Notes: generated by a model not told the origin, from the letters alone. Shown: positions 44,432-53,182, numbered from the stretch's first letter. The stretch is DNA of 64,000 bases from Azoarcus sp. KH32C (GCF_000349945.1 NC_020516.1:2542001-2606000), one strand, 5' to 3'. A program made the numbers and translations.

Positions 44432-45616
44432 ATGACACAGCGTGAGATCTACTTCGTCGGTGCCGCGCGCACCGCCATCGGCACCTTCGGCGGCACGCTC
44501 AAGGACGTGCCCCTGAGCGTGCTCGCCACCACGGCAGTGCGCGCGGCACTCGAGCGCAGCGGCGTCGCCCCGGACAGGGTGGGCCACGTGGTGATGGGCA
44601 ACGTCGTCCCCACCGAACCGCGCGACGCCTACCTTTCCCGCGTGGCGGCGATGGACGCCGGCATCCCGCAGGAAGTGCCGGCCTTCAACGTCAATCGGCT
44701 GTGCGGTTCGGGGCTGCAGGCGATCGTGTCGGCGGCACAGACCATCAGTCTCGGTGACGCCGACGTCGCGGTCGCCGGCGGTGCGGAGGCGATGAGCCGC
44801 GGTCCCTACCTCCTGCCGGCGGCGCGCTGGGGCGCGCGCATGGGCGACGCGCAGATGGTCGATTACATGGTCGGCATCCTCCACGACCCGTGGGAGGGGT
44901 TCCACATGGGCATCACCGCCGAGAACGTCGCGGCGCGCTACGGCATTTCGCGCGCGATGCAGGACGAACTCGCGCTTGAGAGCCAGCGCCGCGCCGCGCA
45001 CGCCATCGCCGAGGGGCGCTTCGCGGCGCAGATCGTGCCGGTCGAGGTGCCGTCGAGGAAGGGGCCGATCGCCTTCGATACCGACGAGCACGTGCGCGCC
45101 GAGGTGAGCATCGAGCAGCTGGCGAAGATGAAGCCGGTGTTCAAGCGCGACGGCTCGGTCACCCCCGGCAACGCCTCGGGCATCAACGACGGCGCGGCCG
45201 CCGTGGTGCTGGCCGCAGCGGGCGCCGTCCAGGCGATGAATCTCAAGCCGCTGGCCCGCCTGGTGGCGTACGCCCATGCCGGGGTCGAGCCCGCCTACAT
45301 GGGGATCGGACCGGTGCCGGCGACACGCCTGGTGCTCGAACGCGCCGGCCTGCGCGCCGCGGATCTGGACGTCATCGAGTCGAATGAGGCCTTCGCGGCC
45401 CAGGCCTGCGCCGTGATGCGCGAACTCGACCTGGATCCCGCCAGGGTCAATCCCAACGGTTCCGGAATTTCGCTGGGTCATCCCGTCGGCGCCACCGGCG
45501 CGATCCTCGCCACCAAGGCCATCTACGAACTGCACCGCACGGGCGGGCGCTATGCGCTGGTGACCCTGTGCATCGGCGGCGGGCAGGGCATCGCCGCGAT
45601 CATCGAGCGCGCCTGA
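44432..45616 (+). CDS. Acetyl-CoA acyltransferase (thiolase)
   Basis: A 394-residue thiolase with the full catalytic set: C91 (NRLCGSGLQ), H350 (GHPVGATG) and C380 (CIGGGQG). It performs thiolytic cleavage of a 3-oxoacyl-CoA. It is therefore distinct from the aldolase-like protein at 35.8 kb, which lacks two of these residues. It is the last gene of the long rightward operon and converges on the enoyl-CoA hydratase gene. Confidence 0.95.
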   Translation: MTQREIYFVGAARTAIGTFGGTLKDVPLSVLATTAVRAALERSGVAPDRVGHVVMGNVVPTEPRDAYLSRVAAMDAGIPQEVPAFNVNRLCGSGLQAIVSAAQTISLGDADVAVAGGAEAMSRGPYLLPAARWGARMGDAQMVDYMVGILHDPWEGFHMGITAENVAARYGISRAMQDELALESQRRAAHAIAEGRFAAQIVPVEVPSRKGPIAFDTDEHVRAEVSIEQLAKMKPVFKRDGSVTPGNASGINDGAAAVVLAAAGAVQAMNLKPLARLVAYAHAGVEPAYMGIGPVPATRLVLERAGLRAADLDVIESNEAFAAQACAVMRELDLDPARVNPNGSGISLGHPVGATGAILATKAIYELHRTGGRYALVTLCIGGGQGIAAIIERA

Positions 45617-45736
45617 GCGCTTGCGCGGGACGAAACAGAATGGATCCCTTTGCGGGGGGCGTCGCATCTTAGCCGAAAGGAAAATCTTTCCTCTCCCCGT
45701 CCTCCAGGCTACGCGTCGCTTCCCTTTTTATGTCCG

Positions 45737-45765
45737 CCCCCTTGCCGTACCTGCCGGCAGGGGGG
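45737..45765. terminator. Hairpin between the convergent thiolase and hydratase genes
   Basis: An 11-bp stem, GC-rich with one G-T pair (CCCCCTTGCCG with CGGCAGGGGG), and a 7-base loop, ending in a run of nine G. There is no T run. Its place in a 213-base convergent gap suggests transcription ends here, perhaps with Rho. Confidence 0.4.
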
Positions 45766-45829
45766 GGGCGCTACGCGTCTTCGACGTATGCCTTGGCGCC
45801 GCGGCCCGCGGCGGTCCCATTGCTGCACC

Positions 45830-46615
45830 CTACGAGCCGAGATAATTCGCGGGGCGCTTTTCAAGAAACGCGGCGACGGCTTCCCCGAAGTCGCGGGTGG
45901 CGGCGCAGGCGGCGAAGCCGTGGCGTTCCGCATCCAATTGCGCGCCCAAGTCACGCGACAGCGATTCGCGCATCAGGCGCTTGAGCCATCCGTTGGCGAC
46001 CGGTGGTCCCGAGACGAGTCTGGCCGCAAGCCGTTCGGTTTCCTCGGCCAGGGCGGCGGGCGGGACCACTCGGTTGACCACGCCAAGCCGGTGGGCGTCG
46101 GCCGTATCGAGCGTGTCGCACAGGAGGGCGATCTCCAGCGCACGGCGCAGACCGATCAGGCGCGGCAGGCTCCACGATGCGCCGAGATCGCAGCTGGCTC
46201 CGAGCTTGGTGTAGGCGAAGTTGAAGCGCGTGCCTTCGGCGGCTATGGCCAGGTCGCAGGCCAGCGCGAGACTCAAGCCGGCTCCGGCCACCGCGCCGTG
46301 CAGGCTCGCGATGACCGGGACACGAAGCTCGGTCAGGAGCCGCAGGCCTTCGTGCATCGGATCGATGAGGCTCGGCGCGATGGACGCAGGATCATCGCGG
46401 AACTGCGCGACGTCACCGCCCGCCATGAAGGCCCGGCCTTCGCCGCTGAGGACGACGACGCGCACTTCAGGGTCGTTGGCAATGGCCCGGCACGCATCGC
46501 GGAAGGCGCAGGCCATGGCGGCGTCGATCGCGTTGAGTACCTGCGGCCGGTTGAAACGGATGCGGGCGATGGCGCCGTCGCGTTCGTGGAGCAGGGGGAG
46601 GGTGGGTTCGCTCAT
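45830..46615 (-). CDS. Enoyl-CoA hydratase/isomerase
   Basis: A 261-residue crotonase. The oxyanion-hole segments are GRAFMAGGDVAQF and HGAVAGAGLSLALACDLAIA; the active-site loop reads YTKLGASCDLGASWSLPR. The latter resembles PaaG-type isomerases more than the classic hydratase with two Glu. The ATG overlaps the stop of the histidine-phosphatase gene. It is the last gene of the leftward set 51.2-45.8 kb. Confidence 0.9.
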   Translation of the reverse strand: MSEPTLPLLHERDGAIARIRFNRPQVLNAIDAAMACAFRDACRAIANDPEVRVVVLSGEGRAFMAGGDVAQFRDDPASIAPSLIDPMHEGLRLLTELRVPVIASLHGAVAGAGLSLALACDLAIAAEGTRFNFAYTKLGASCDLGASWSLPRLIGLRRALEIALLCDTLDTADAHRLGVVNRVVPPAALAEETERLAARLVSGPPVANGWLKRLMRESLSRDLGAQLDAERHGFAACAATRDFGEAVAAFLEKRPANYLGS

Positions 46616-47367
46616 GGGTGTCTCGCTGTGGGCAATCGAAGTGAGGCGGGGCCACGGCGATCCGGATCGGGTACGAAGGCGCGAAAGATCCGCTCCATGA
46701 CGGTGCGGCGATTTCCGATGCGGGCCGGGTCGTAGGGCGCGTGATTGACCGCGCGCAGGAAGGCGCGCCGCACTCGGCCGGCGTCGACATCGAGCTCGAT
46801 CATGTTGATGCAGGCCGGATCCTGCTCGAAAGCCTTCAGCCCCGCCAACCCGGCCCCGGCGACGTGGGAGAGCAGCATGCGATTGACCGCGTCGTGGGCG
46901 ACGACGAGCGCGTCTTGCCACCCGTCACGGGCGACGAGCGCGGCCCACGCGGCCAGCACGCGCTGCTGGAAATCGATCCAGCGCTCGCCGCCGATGAAGG
47001 CCGCGTCCATCGCCTCGGCGCCATCGTAAGCGTAGGCGATGACGCGTTCGCGTTCGTCGGCGGGGACGGCGTCGAGGCGCCCGGCCTTCACCTCTTTCAG
47101 GCGTGCGTCTTCGCGCAAGGGAAGGTCACGCTCGCCGAGGACGAGGCGGGCGGTCTCGGCGGTGCGCGGCAGGCCGGAACAGACGGCGAGGTCGAACACG
47201 ACCTCGGCCAGCGCCGCCGCCGCCGCGCGCGCCTGGCGGCGCCCGACGTCGGTGAGCGGTACGTGGCGCGGGTCGAGCGGCCTGCCGTCGGCGTCGAAGT
47301 AGGAGACCTCGGCGTGGCGCATCAGGTAGATGCGGCGCCGCAAGGCGGTGCGGGGCGAGGCCGTCAT
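46612..47367 (-). CDS. Histidine phosphatase (phosphoglycerate-mutase-like) family protein
   Basis: A 251-residue member of the histidine phosphatase superfamily, with the catalytic RHAE motif (R17, H18) and a second histidine in LVVAHDAVNRMLL. Its overlap with DUF6285 and hydratase genes places it in a block with an aminoglycoside-phosphotransferase-like kinase. A phosphatase beside a kinase suggests that it removes a phosphate from a pathway intermediate or from a mis-phosphorylated product. That idea is inference only. Confidence 0.85.
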   Translation of the reverse strand: MTASPRTALRRRIYLMRHAEVSYFDADGRPLDPRHVPLTDVGRRQARAAAAALAEVVFDLAVCSGLPRTAETARLVLGERDLPLREDARLKEVKAGRLDAVPADERERVIAYAYDGAEAMDAAFIGGERWIDFQQRVLAAWAALVARDGWQDALVVAHDAVNRMLLSHVAGAGLAGLKAFEQDPACINMIELDVDAGRVRRAFLRAVNHAPYDPARIGNRRTVMERIFRAFVPDPDRRGPASLRLPTARHP

Positions 47368-47762
47368 CAGGCGGCGCCCCCGAGCGCCTTGGGATTGCTC
47401 TCCTCCACCTTGCGCCGCGTGGTGTCCAGCAGATGCTTGCGCACCGCGTGGCGCAGGCTCCCCGCATCCGTCCGCCCGCCGCGGATCCACCGGCACAACT
47501 CACGGTTGCGTTCTAGCAGCATCTCGCGCAGGGCGCCGGTTGCCGTGTCCGCTGCGGGCAGGGACAGGATGCGCGCCAGGTTGGCAAGCTCGTCGCGTTC
47601 CGGGTCGTCGCCATTGCGGAGCTGGCGCGCTGCGATCGCCATCGCATTGGCGATCATCAGCGCCGCGTGGCGTTTGTCCGCGGGCAGGGCGGGGATCAGT
47701 TCTTCGCGCAGGATGGCGCGGGCGGTGTCGAGCAACTGGTCGCCGGTGGGTTGGTCGCGCAT
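47367..47762 (-). CDS. DUF6285 protein (LvaB-like partner of the kinase)
   Basis: A 131-residue helical protein: MRDQPTGDQLLDTARAILRE and RKVEESNPKALGG at the end. DUF6285 proteins are regularly encoded beside phosphotransferase-family kinases. In the levulinate operon of Pseudomonas putida, a small partner (LvaB) in the same gene position is needed for full kinase activity. It overlaps the phosphatase start by one base and follows the kinase by one base, so the two are probably made together. Confidence 0.8.
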   Translation of the reverse strand: MRDQPTGDQLLDTARAILREELIPALPADKRHAALMIANAMAIAARQLRNGDDPERDELANLARILSLPAADTATGALREMLLERNRELCRWIRGGRTDAGSLRHAVRKHLLDTTRRKVEESNPKALGGAA

Positions 47763-47763
47763 G

Positions 47764-48777
47764 TCAGGCTGCCTCCGTCAGGGTCAGGATCTCGTATTCG
47801 AGTTCCGGCACGATGTGGCCGGTGAGCGCCAGCAACAGCGAATTCTCGTCGCCGGAGACGTGGCGCTCGGCCTGCTGCACGGCGATGACCGCCCAGTTCA
47901 TGTGGGCCATCAGCTCCCAGTAGGGCACCTGGGCGCGGTCGATCGGGCGGCCGGCGACGGTCTCGTAGCCGCGGTAGAAATCCTCCCGCTCGCCGATGCC
48001 GCCGGCTTCGCGCTCGTGCGCGCCGAAGCGCCAGCATTTGGCGCAGAACCAGCCGATGTCCTCGAGCGGATCGCCCCAGCCGGCGAATTCCCAGTCGAGG
48101 ATGCCGGTGAGGCCCTGTTCGTCCACCATGTAGTTGCCGGTGCGGAAGTCGCGGTGGCACAGCACCATTTCGCCGCGCGGCGGCGCGTAGCGCGCGAGCC
48201 ATTGCAGGCCCCATTCGAGGGCCGGGTGCGGGGTGTGGTGGCGGTCGAGATAGGCGCGAAAGCGCGCGACCGAATGCAGCGCCGGGGCGTCCTCGTGCCA
48301 AGGCAGGAAGTCCAGATCGGCGCGCGGCGGGCGGATGGCGTGGATGCGCGCGAGCTCGGCCCCGAGGCGCTCGGCCAGGCGCACGCGGTCGCCGCCGAAG
48401 CGCCCGTCCTTCACCAACAGATAACCGGCCGCGGTCCCGCCGACGTGGCGCATGATGAAAAAGGGGCGTCCGATGATGTCGCGGTCCGCGCACAGCCACA
48501 GCGGTTCCGGCACGGTGACGCCGGCGGCGAAGGCGGCACGCAGCAGGGCGTATTCCTGCACCCGGCTGTGGCTCACCGACACACCGGATAGCGAGTCGGT
48601 GCGCATGACGGCGTCGAGGGCGCCGGCGTGGGGGCCGCCGGCGAGCTCTGCGCGGATCCGCCAGTTTTCCTGGATGGCGCCTCCGGAGAGCAGCTTCGCC
48701 TCACAAATCGTTACCCGCGTGGCGCCGGCGGCCCGTGCGATGAAGTCCTCCACCGCGTCTTTCGTCTTTTCGTCCAT
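47764..48777 (-). CDS. Phosphotransferase family protein (LvaA/ACAD11-kinase-like)
   Basis: A 337-residue aminoglycoside-phosphotransferase fold. The catalytic loop is CHRDFRTGN (H208, D210, N215), and the metal-binding Asp is D228 in GILDWEFAGWGD. Relatives in catabolic operons, LvaA and the kinase part of mammalian ACAD10/11, phosphorylate the 4-hydroxyl of 4-hydroxyacyl-CoAs so that an acyl-CoA dehydrogenase-like partner can eliminate it. An acyl-CoA dehydrogenase, a DUF6285 protein and a deleted SDR adjoin it. Antibiotic resistance is unlikely in this context. Confidence 0.88.
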   Translation of the reverse strand: MDEKTKDAVEDFIARAAGATRVTICEAKLLSGGAIQENWRIRAELAGGPHAGALDAVMRTDSLSGVSVSHSRVQEYALLRAAFAAGVTVPEPLWLCADRDIIGRPFFIMRHVGGTAAGYLLVKDGRFGGDRVRLAERLGAELARIHAIRPPRADLDFLPWHEDAPALHSVARFRAYLDRHHTPHPALEWGLQWLARYAPPRGEMVLCHRDFRTGNYMVDEQGLTGILDWEFAGWGDPLEDIGWFCAKCWRFGAHEREAGGIGEREDFYRGYETVAGRPIDRAQVPYWELMAHMNWAVIAVQQAERHVSGDENSLLLALTGHIVPELEYEILTLTEAA

Positions 48778-48794
48778 GTTGTGTCCCCGTTCGA

Positions 48795-49130
48795 TCAGAT
48801 GAACTTCAGCAGATGGCCGCCGTCGACGGCCAGCGCGGCACCCGTGATGTGCGCGCCGGCCGCGGAAGCAAGCAGCAGCAAGGCGCCATCGAGGTCTTCC
48901 GGCTTGCCGAAACGGCGGCTCGGGATGCGCGTCCTGACGCGCTCGCTGGCCTCGCTCGCGATCCATTCGCGGTTGAAGTCGGTCGCGATGTAGCCGGGCA
49001 GCATCGCATTGACGCGGATGTCGTGGCGCGCCAGCGTCAGCGCGAAGTGACGCCCGAGCCCGCTGGAAGCGCCGGTGACCAGCGCCGTGCGGCCGTGCAG
49101 GCGGAACATGTCGGTGATGTCGGCGCTCAT
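48795..49130 (-). pseudogene. SDR with internal in-frame deletion
   Basis: The open frame has 111 residues and reads like the two ends of an SDR joined together. MFRLHGRTALVTGASSGLGR and HFALTLAR run straight into HDIRVNAMLPGYIATDFNRE, and the normal C-terminus follows (TGAALAVDGGHLLKFI). About 130 residues holding NNAG and the catalytic Ser-Tyr-xxx-Lys are gone, yet the frame is kept. The start still overlaps the acyl-CoA dehydrogenase stop (ATGA). It cannot be an active dehydrogenase. In lva-type operons an SDR in this position reduces the 4-oxoacyl-CoA. Confidence 0.85.
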
Positions 49131-50308
49131 GCTTCGGCTCCCCCGCGCGCGACGCCCTTGAGGATGCGTTTGGCGATGCTCCAGCGATGCACCTCGGAGG
49201 GGCCGTCGTAGATGCGGAAAGCGCGCACGTCGGCGAAAATGCGTGCCACTTCGGTCTCGCCGGTCACGCCCTGGCCGCCGAGGATCTGCACGCTGCGATC
49301 GACGATGCGCCAGATCGCTTCCGAGGCGATCACCTTGGTCATGCTCGAGTCGTGCAGGCCGAGGCCGCCCTGGTCGAGCACCCACGCGGTGTGCCAGATC
49401 GCCAGGCGCGCGGTGTGCAGGTCCATCTCGTTGTCGGCGAGCATGAAGCCCACCCCCTCGTGACTCCCGAGCGGCTTGCCGAAGGCGTGGCGCCGGCGCG
49501 CGTAGGCGGTGGCCACGTCATGCGCGCGGCGCGCCGCCCCCAGCCAGCGCATGCAGTGGGTGAGGCGCGCCGGCGACAGGCGCACCTGGGCGTACTTGAA
49601 ACCCTCGCCGGGCGCACCGAGGATGTCGGCCGCGGGCACGCGCAGGCCGTCGAAGCGCACCACGCCGTGGCCGCCCGGGAAGCACGAATCGAGCGAGTCC
49701 ATCGAACGCTCGACGGTGATGCCGGGGCGATCCATGTCGGCGAGGAACATGGTGGCGCGCCCGTCTTCGAGCTTGGCCATAATGATCGCGAAGGCCGCGC
49801 CCTCGGCACCGGTGATGAACCATTTCCGGCCGTTGATGAGATAGTCGTCGCCGTCGCGGGTCGCGGCGGTCTGCAACATCGACGGGTCGGAGCCGGCGCC
49901 CGGGTCCGGTTCGGTCATGCAGAAGCAGGAGCGGATCTCGCCCGAGGCCAAAGGGCGCAGCCAGCGCTCCTTCTGTTCTGCGCTCGCTACCGCTTCGAGC
50001 AAGTGCATGTTGCCTTCGTCGGGGGCGAAGATGTTGAGCGCCACCGGCCCCAGCAGCGAGTAGCCGGCCTCTTCGAAGAACACCGCCTTGGCGCGGTGGT
50101 CGAGGCCGAGCCCGCCGAACTCGGGCGACACGTGGGCCGACAGCAGGCCCGCGGCGCGCCCGCGCGCGAGCAGCGTGCGGCGCAGCCCTTCGGTGGGGCC
50201 GTGCTGCGTGCGGCCCGGGCCGTTCTCCAGGGGAACGATCTCATCGGCGATGAAACGGCGCACGCGATCCTGCAGTGCGGCGAGTTCGGCGGGTAGCGCG
50301 AAATCCAT
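49127..50308 (-). CDS. Acyl-CoA dehydrogenase family protein (LvaC/ACAD11-like)
   Basis: A 393-residue acyl-CoA dehydrogenase. It shows CMTEPDPGAGSDPSMLQT, the segment RRHAFGKPLGSHEGVGFMLAD and the C-terminal QILGGQGVTGETEVARIFAD with RIYDGPSEVHRWSIAKRIL. This is the branch that accompanies phosphotransferase-type kinases (LvaC, ACAD11 C-domain). With the kinase it would convert 4-phosphooxyacyl-CoA to an enoyl-CoA. It lies 21 bases after the 3-hydroxyacyl-CoA dehydrogenase gene. Confidence 0.92.
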   Translation of the reverse strand: MDFALPAELAALQDRVRRFIADEIVPLENGPGRTQHGPTEGLRRTLLARGRAAGLLSAHVSPEFGGLGLDHRAKAVFFEEAGYSLLGPVALNIFAPDEGNMHLLEAVASAEQKERWLRPLASGEIRSCFCMTEPDPGAGSDPSMLQTAATRDGDDYLINGRKWFITGAEGAAFAIIMAKLEDGRATMFLADMDRPGITVERSMDSLDSCFPGGHGVVRFDGLRVPAADILGAPGEGFKYAQVRLSPARLTHCMRWLGAARRAHDVATAYARRRHAFGKPLGSHEGVGFMLADNEMDLHTARLAIWHTAWVLDQGGLGLHDSSMTKVIASEAIWRIVDRSVQILGGQGVTGETEVARIFADVRAFRIYDGPSEVHRWSIAKRILKGVARGGAEA

Positions 50309-50329
50309 GATGTCTGCTCCGCGTCGCCG

Positions 50330-51181
50330 TCAGCCGTATTGATAGAAGCCGCGGCCGCTCTTGCGGCCCAGCCAGCCCGCATCGACCATCTCGGCGAGCA
50401 GCGGAGCGGGGCGGTACTTGGAATCCTTGAAGCCCTGGTAGAACACTTCCATCACCGAGAGCAGGGTGTCGAGGCCAATCAGGTCGGCGAGCGCCAGCGG
50501 ACCGATGGGATGGCTGCAGCCGAGCATCATGCCGCGGTCGATTTCCTCCGCACTCGCCAGGCCTTCCTGCAAGGCGAAGACGGCCTCGTTGATCATCGGG
50601 CAGAGGATGCGGTTGACGGCGAAGCCGGGGCTGTTCCTGGCGACGATCGCGGTCTTGCCGATGCGCGTGGCGAAGGCCTCGATCGTCGTCCGGGTGTCAT
50701 CCGAGGTCTGCAGGCCGGGGATCAGCTCCACCAGGGTCATCAGCGGCACGGGGTTGAAGAAGTGCATGCCGATGAAGCGGTCGGGCCGGCCCGTCGCCGC
50801 GGCGAGCCGGGTGATCGAGATCGACGAGGTATTGGTGGCGATGATTGCAGCGGGGGCGAGGAGGCCGTCGACCTCGCCGAGGATGCGCAGCTTGATGGCT
50901 TCCTTCTCGGTCGCCGCCTCGATCACCAGGTCGGCGCCGGCGAGGTCGGAGTACCGCGTCGTCCCCTTGATGTGGGCGAGGGTCGCTTCCTTGTCCGCGG
51001 TGCCGAGCTTCTCCTTCTTCACCAAGCGCTCGAGGCTGCCCGCCACCGCGGACAGGCCACGTTCGATCGCCTCGGTGGAAACGTCCACCAGGGTCACTTG
51101 AAAGCCGGCAGCCGCGCACACCTGGGCGATACCGTTGCCCATCGTGCCGGCACCGACAACGCCTACCTTGCTGATAGTCAT
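50330..51181 (-). CDS. 3-hydroxyacyl-CoA dehydrogenase (PaaH/Hbd-like)
   Basis: A 283-residue single-function enzyme that oxidises (S)-3-hydroxyacyl-CoA with NAD. The nucleotide motif is VGVVGAGTMGNGIAQ. The catalytic histidine segment is GMHFFNPVPLMTLVELI, and the C-terminal domain includes NSPGFAVNRILCPMINEA. A strong ribosome site (AAGGAG) precedes the ATG. It is the first gene of the leftward kinase/dehydrogenase set and diverges from the DUF1302 gene. Confidence 0.95.
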   Translation of the reverse strand: MTISKVGVVGAGTMGNGIAQVCAAAGFQVTLVDVSTEAIERGLSAVAGSLERLVKKEKLGTADKEATLAHIKGTTRYSDLAGADLVIEAATEKEAIKLRILGEVDGLLAPAAIIATNTSSISITRLAAATGRPDRFIGMHFFNPVPLMTLVELIPGLQTSDDTRTTIEAFATRIGKTAIVARNSPGFAVNRILCPMINEAVFALQEGLASAEEIDRGMMLGCSHPIGPLALADLIGLDTLLSVMEVFYQGFKDSKYRPAPLLAEMVDAGWLGRKSGRGFYQYG

Positions 51182-51276
51182 GCTGTACTCCTTGGGGTGA
51201 GAGGGACGGTGTGATCCCGTCTTTTCGATGAGGTGAAAGAATTTCTTGCATCCCTGGCGGAGAAGGTTATCATAAC

Positions 51277-51298
51277 AAAAACAAAACGGTTGGTTTTT
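51277..51298. promoter_or_regulatory. Operator-like inverted repeat F
   Basis: AAAAAC and GTTTTT arms with a 10-base spacer (or AAAAC-GGTTG-GTTTT inside it). It lies about 100 bases before the 3-hydroxyacyl-CoA dehydrogenase start. Its AAACGG core is shared with repeat G. Confidence 0.4.
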
Positions 51299-51384
51299 CA
51301 CGAGTCAACCGTGGAGATGGCGATGCGGCGCATCGCGTGTGCGAAAGTGCTTGGCAAAGCGTCGGTTCAGGTGCAATCTAATAG

Positions 51385-51404
51385 AAAACGGACTGTCCGG
51401 TTTT
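51385..51404. promoter_or_regulatory. Operator-like inverted repeat G
   Basis: AAAACGGAC, central T, then GTCCGGTTTT: a near-perfect palindrome with one extra G. TTTATAAAAAG follows. It lies about 90 bases upstream of the DUF1302 gene. This is the most symmetric of the repeats in the catabolic half. Confidence 0.55.
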
Positions 51405-51490
51405 TTATAAAAAGTCCGTCGGAACAGCGATTCCGGTAAAGCGGGGGCCGCAATGGCCTCCGCCCCCACAACAAGGAGGCAGTGAGAAAC

Positions 51491-53182
51491 ATGAGCGCTA
51501 TTCGGTTGGTCCGTCCGCCGTCCAATGCCGTCGTCGGTGCTGCCGTTGCGGCATCCTTGAGCGGTTCCGCGATGGCTTTTCAGCTCGACCTCGACAACCC
51601 CGATCTGCAGGTCCGCTGGGACAACACGGTCCGCTACAACGTGGGTTGGCGAATGGAGGATCGCGACAGGACGCTGGGCGACACGTGGGCACTGCAAGCC
51701 GGCGAATATCGCTTCGACAAGGGCAAGGTCATCACCAACCGGGTCGATCTGCTGACCGAACTCGACGCCGTCTACAAGATGTACAACGGCTTCCGGGTGT
51801 CGGGCGCGGCCTGGTACGACGCCGCCTACGACGAGGACGTGCGGGGGAACCCCGCCTACCAGGCCGCCGGGTTGGGCACGGCCTACCCGGGCAACAAGTA
51901 CACCAGCCCGGTGAAGCGCTACTACACGCAGTCGGGCGAGCTGCTCGACGCCTTCGCGTTTGGCCGCATCAATCTCGGCACGGTGCCGCTCGACGTGAAG
52001 TTCGGTCGCCACAACATCTATTGGGGCGAATCGCTGTTCTCCCCCATTCACGGCGTGTCCTATTCGCAGGGGCCGGTGGATTTCCGCAAGGCGGTGGCAA
52101 CGCCGGGGTCCGAAGCGAAGGAGTTGTTCCTGCCGCTCAATCAGCTGTCCGCGCACGCGCAGCTCACCGACACGGTGTCGGTGGCAGCCCAGTATTACCT
52201 GCAGTGGGAGCCCTACCGCATCTATGAGGGAGGCACCTATTTCACCTTTGCCGACCCGGTGTTCCAGCGTGGGACCTTCTTTTTCCCCGGCAACGTGCTG
52301 CCGTATAAGGGCGATGTGAGTTCCGGGCCTCACGCGAAGCCCGACGACAAGGGCAGCTGGGGGGTCAATCTCAAGGCATCTCCCGAGTTCGGTACGGTCG
52401 GCCTCTACTACCGCCGGTTCGACGACAAGGTCCCCGCGGTGCTCGGCACCTACAACGGGAGCAACCTCGTCGAGCTGCACAATGCCTACGCCGAGGACGT
52501 CAAACTGTGGGGCCTCAGCCTGTCGAAACAGATCGGCGGGGTGGCCGTGGGATCGGAGCTGGTGCATCGCAGCAACACGGCGCTGACCACCGTATTCGGC
52601 GCACCGGGCCTTGCGCGCGGCGATACCTGGCATGCGCTGGTGAACGCCATCGCCTACATGGGCAAGACGCCCTTGTTCGAATCGGCGACGCTGCTGGCCG
52701 AGCTCACTTACAGCCGGCTCGACAAGGTCTACCGCAGCACGCAGGGCAACTTCAACCACGTCGACCACGTGTGTTCGCGCGACCCGTTCGGCACCCCCGG
52801 CGGCGGCAAGTCGGACGGCTGCGCCACCGACGACGCCTGGGGGATCTCGATGACGTTCACGCCACTCTGGTACCAGGTTGTTCCCGGCGTCGATCTCACC
52901 ATGCCCATCCACTACGATCGGGGCCTGAAGGGCAACTCACCGGTGCCCTTCGGCGGCAACGAGGGCAGCGGAACGTGGAGTATCGGGTTCGGCGCCGATT
53001 ACCTGGGCAAGTACAAGTTCAATATCGCCTACACGGACTATTTCGGCGACTACAAGAAGGGCGCCAACCTCTTTGGCGGCGTACCGGGCATCGGAGCGAC
53101 GCAGATGTATACGTCGAACGGCGGCAACGCGCTCATTCACGATCGCGGCTGGCTGTCCTTCACGTTCAAGACCACATTCTAA
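51491..53182 (+). CDS. DUF1302 family outer-membrane protein
   Basis: A 563-residue protein with a signal peptide cleaved after AMA (residue 29). The mature part has many alternating strands rich in Tyr, Trp and Gly and ends in a C-terminal Phe (SFTFKTTF), as outer-membrane barrels do. DUF1302 genes usually lie next to DUF1329 genes in catabolic clusters. A role in uptake or handling of a hydrophobic substrate is likely but undemonstrated. It is the first gene of an operon with DUF1329, YCF48-like and MMPL proteins. Confidence 0.88.
   Translation: MSAIRLVRPPSNAVVGAAVAASLSGSAMAFQLDLDNPDLQVRWDNTVRYNVGWRMEDRDRTLGDTWALQAGEYRFDKGKVITNRVDLLTELDAVYKMYNGFRVSGAAWYDAAYDEDVRGNPAYQAAGLGTAYPGNKYTSPVKRYYTQSGELLDAFAFGRINLGTVPLDVKFGRHNIYWGESLFSPIHGVSYSQGPVDFRKAVATPGSEAKELFLPLNQLSAHAQLTDTVSVAAQYYLQWEPYRIYEGGTYFTFADPVFQRGTFFFPGNVLPYKGDVSSGPHAKPDDKGSWGVNLKASPEFGTVGLYYRRFDDKVPAVLGTYNGSNLVELHNAYAEDVKLWGLSLSKQIGGVAVGSELVHRSNTALTTVFGAPGLARGDTWHALVNAIAYMGKTPLFESATLLAELTYSRLDKVYRSTQGNFNHVDHVCSRDPFGTPGGGKSDGCATDDAWGISMTFTPLWYQVVPGVDLTMPIHYDRGLKGNSPVPFGGNEGSGTWSIGFGADYLGKYKFNIAYTDYFGDYKKGANLFGGVPGIGATQMYTSNGGNALIHDRGWLSFTFKTTF

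Larger units (their letters stand above)
51182..51490. other. Divergent regulatory gap between the dehydrogenase and DUF1302 operons
   Basis: A 309-base gap without a gene, much richer in A and T than its surroundings. It holds two inverted repeats, one nearer each operon: AAAAAC/GTTTTT at 51277-51298, and a near-perfect palindrome at 51385-51404. The DUF1302 ribosome site AAGGAGG lies at its right end. No convincing -35/-10 pair with standard spacing was found for the rightward operon. Nothing else is evident. Confidence 0.6.

Noticed and set aside
47764..48777. Aminoglycoside resistance kinase
   Set aside because: The fold matches, but the gene is embedded with DUF6285, acyl-CoA dehydrogenase and beta-oxidation genes, which points to acyl-CoA metabolism.
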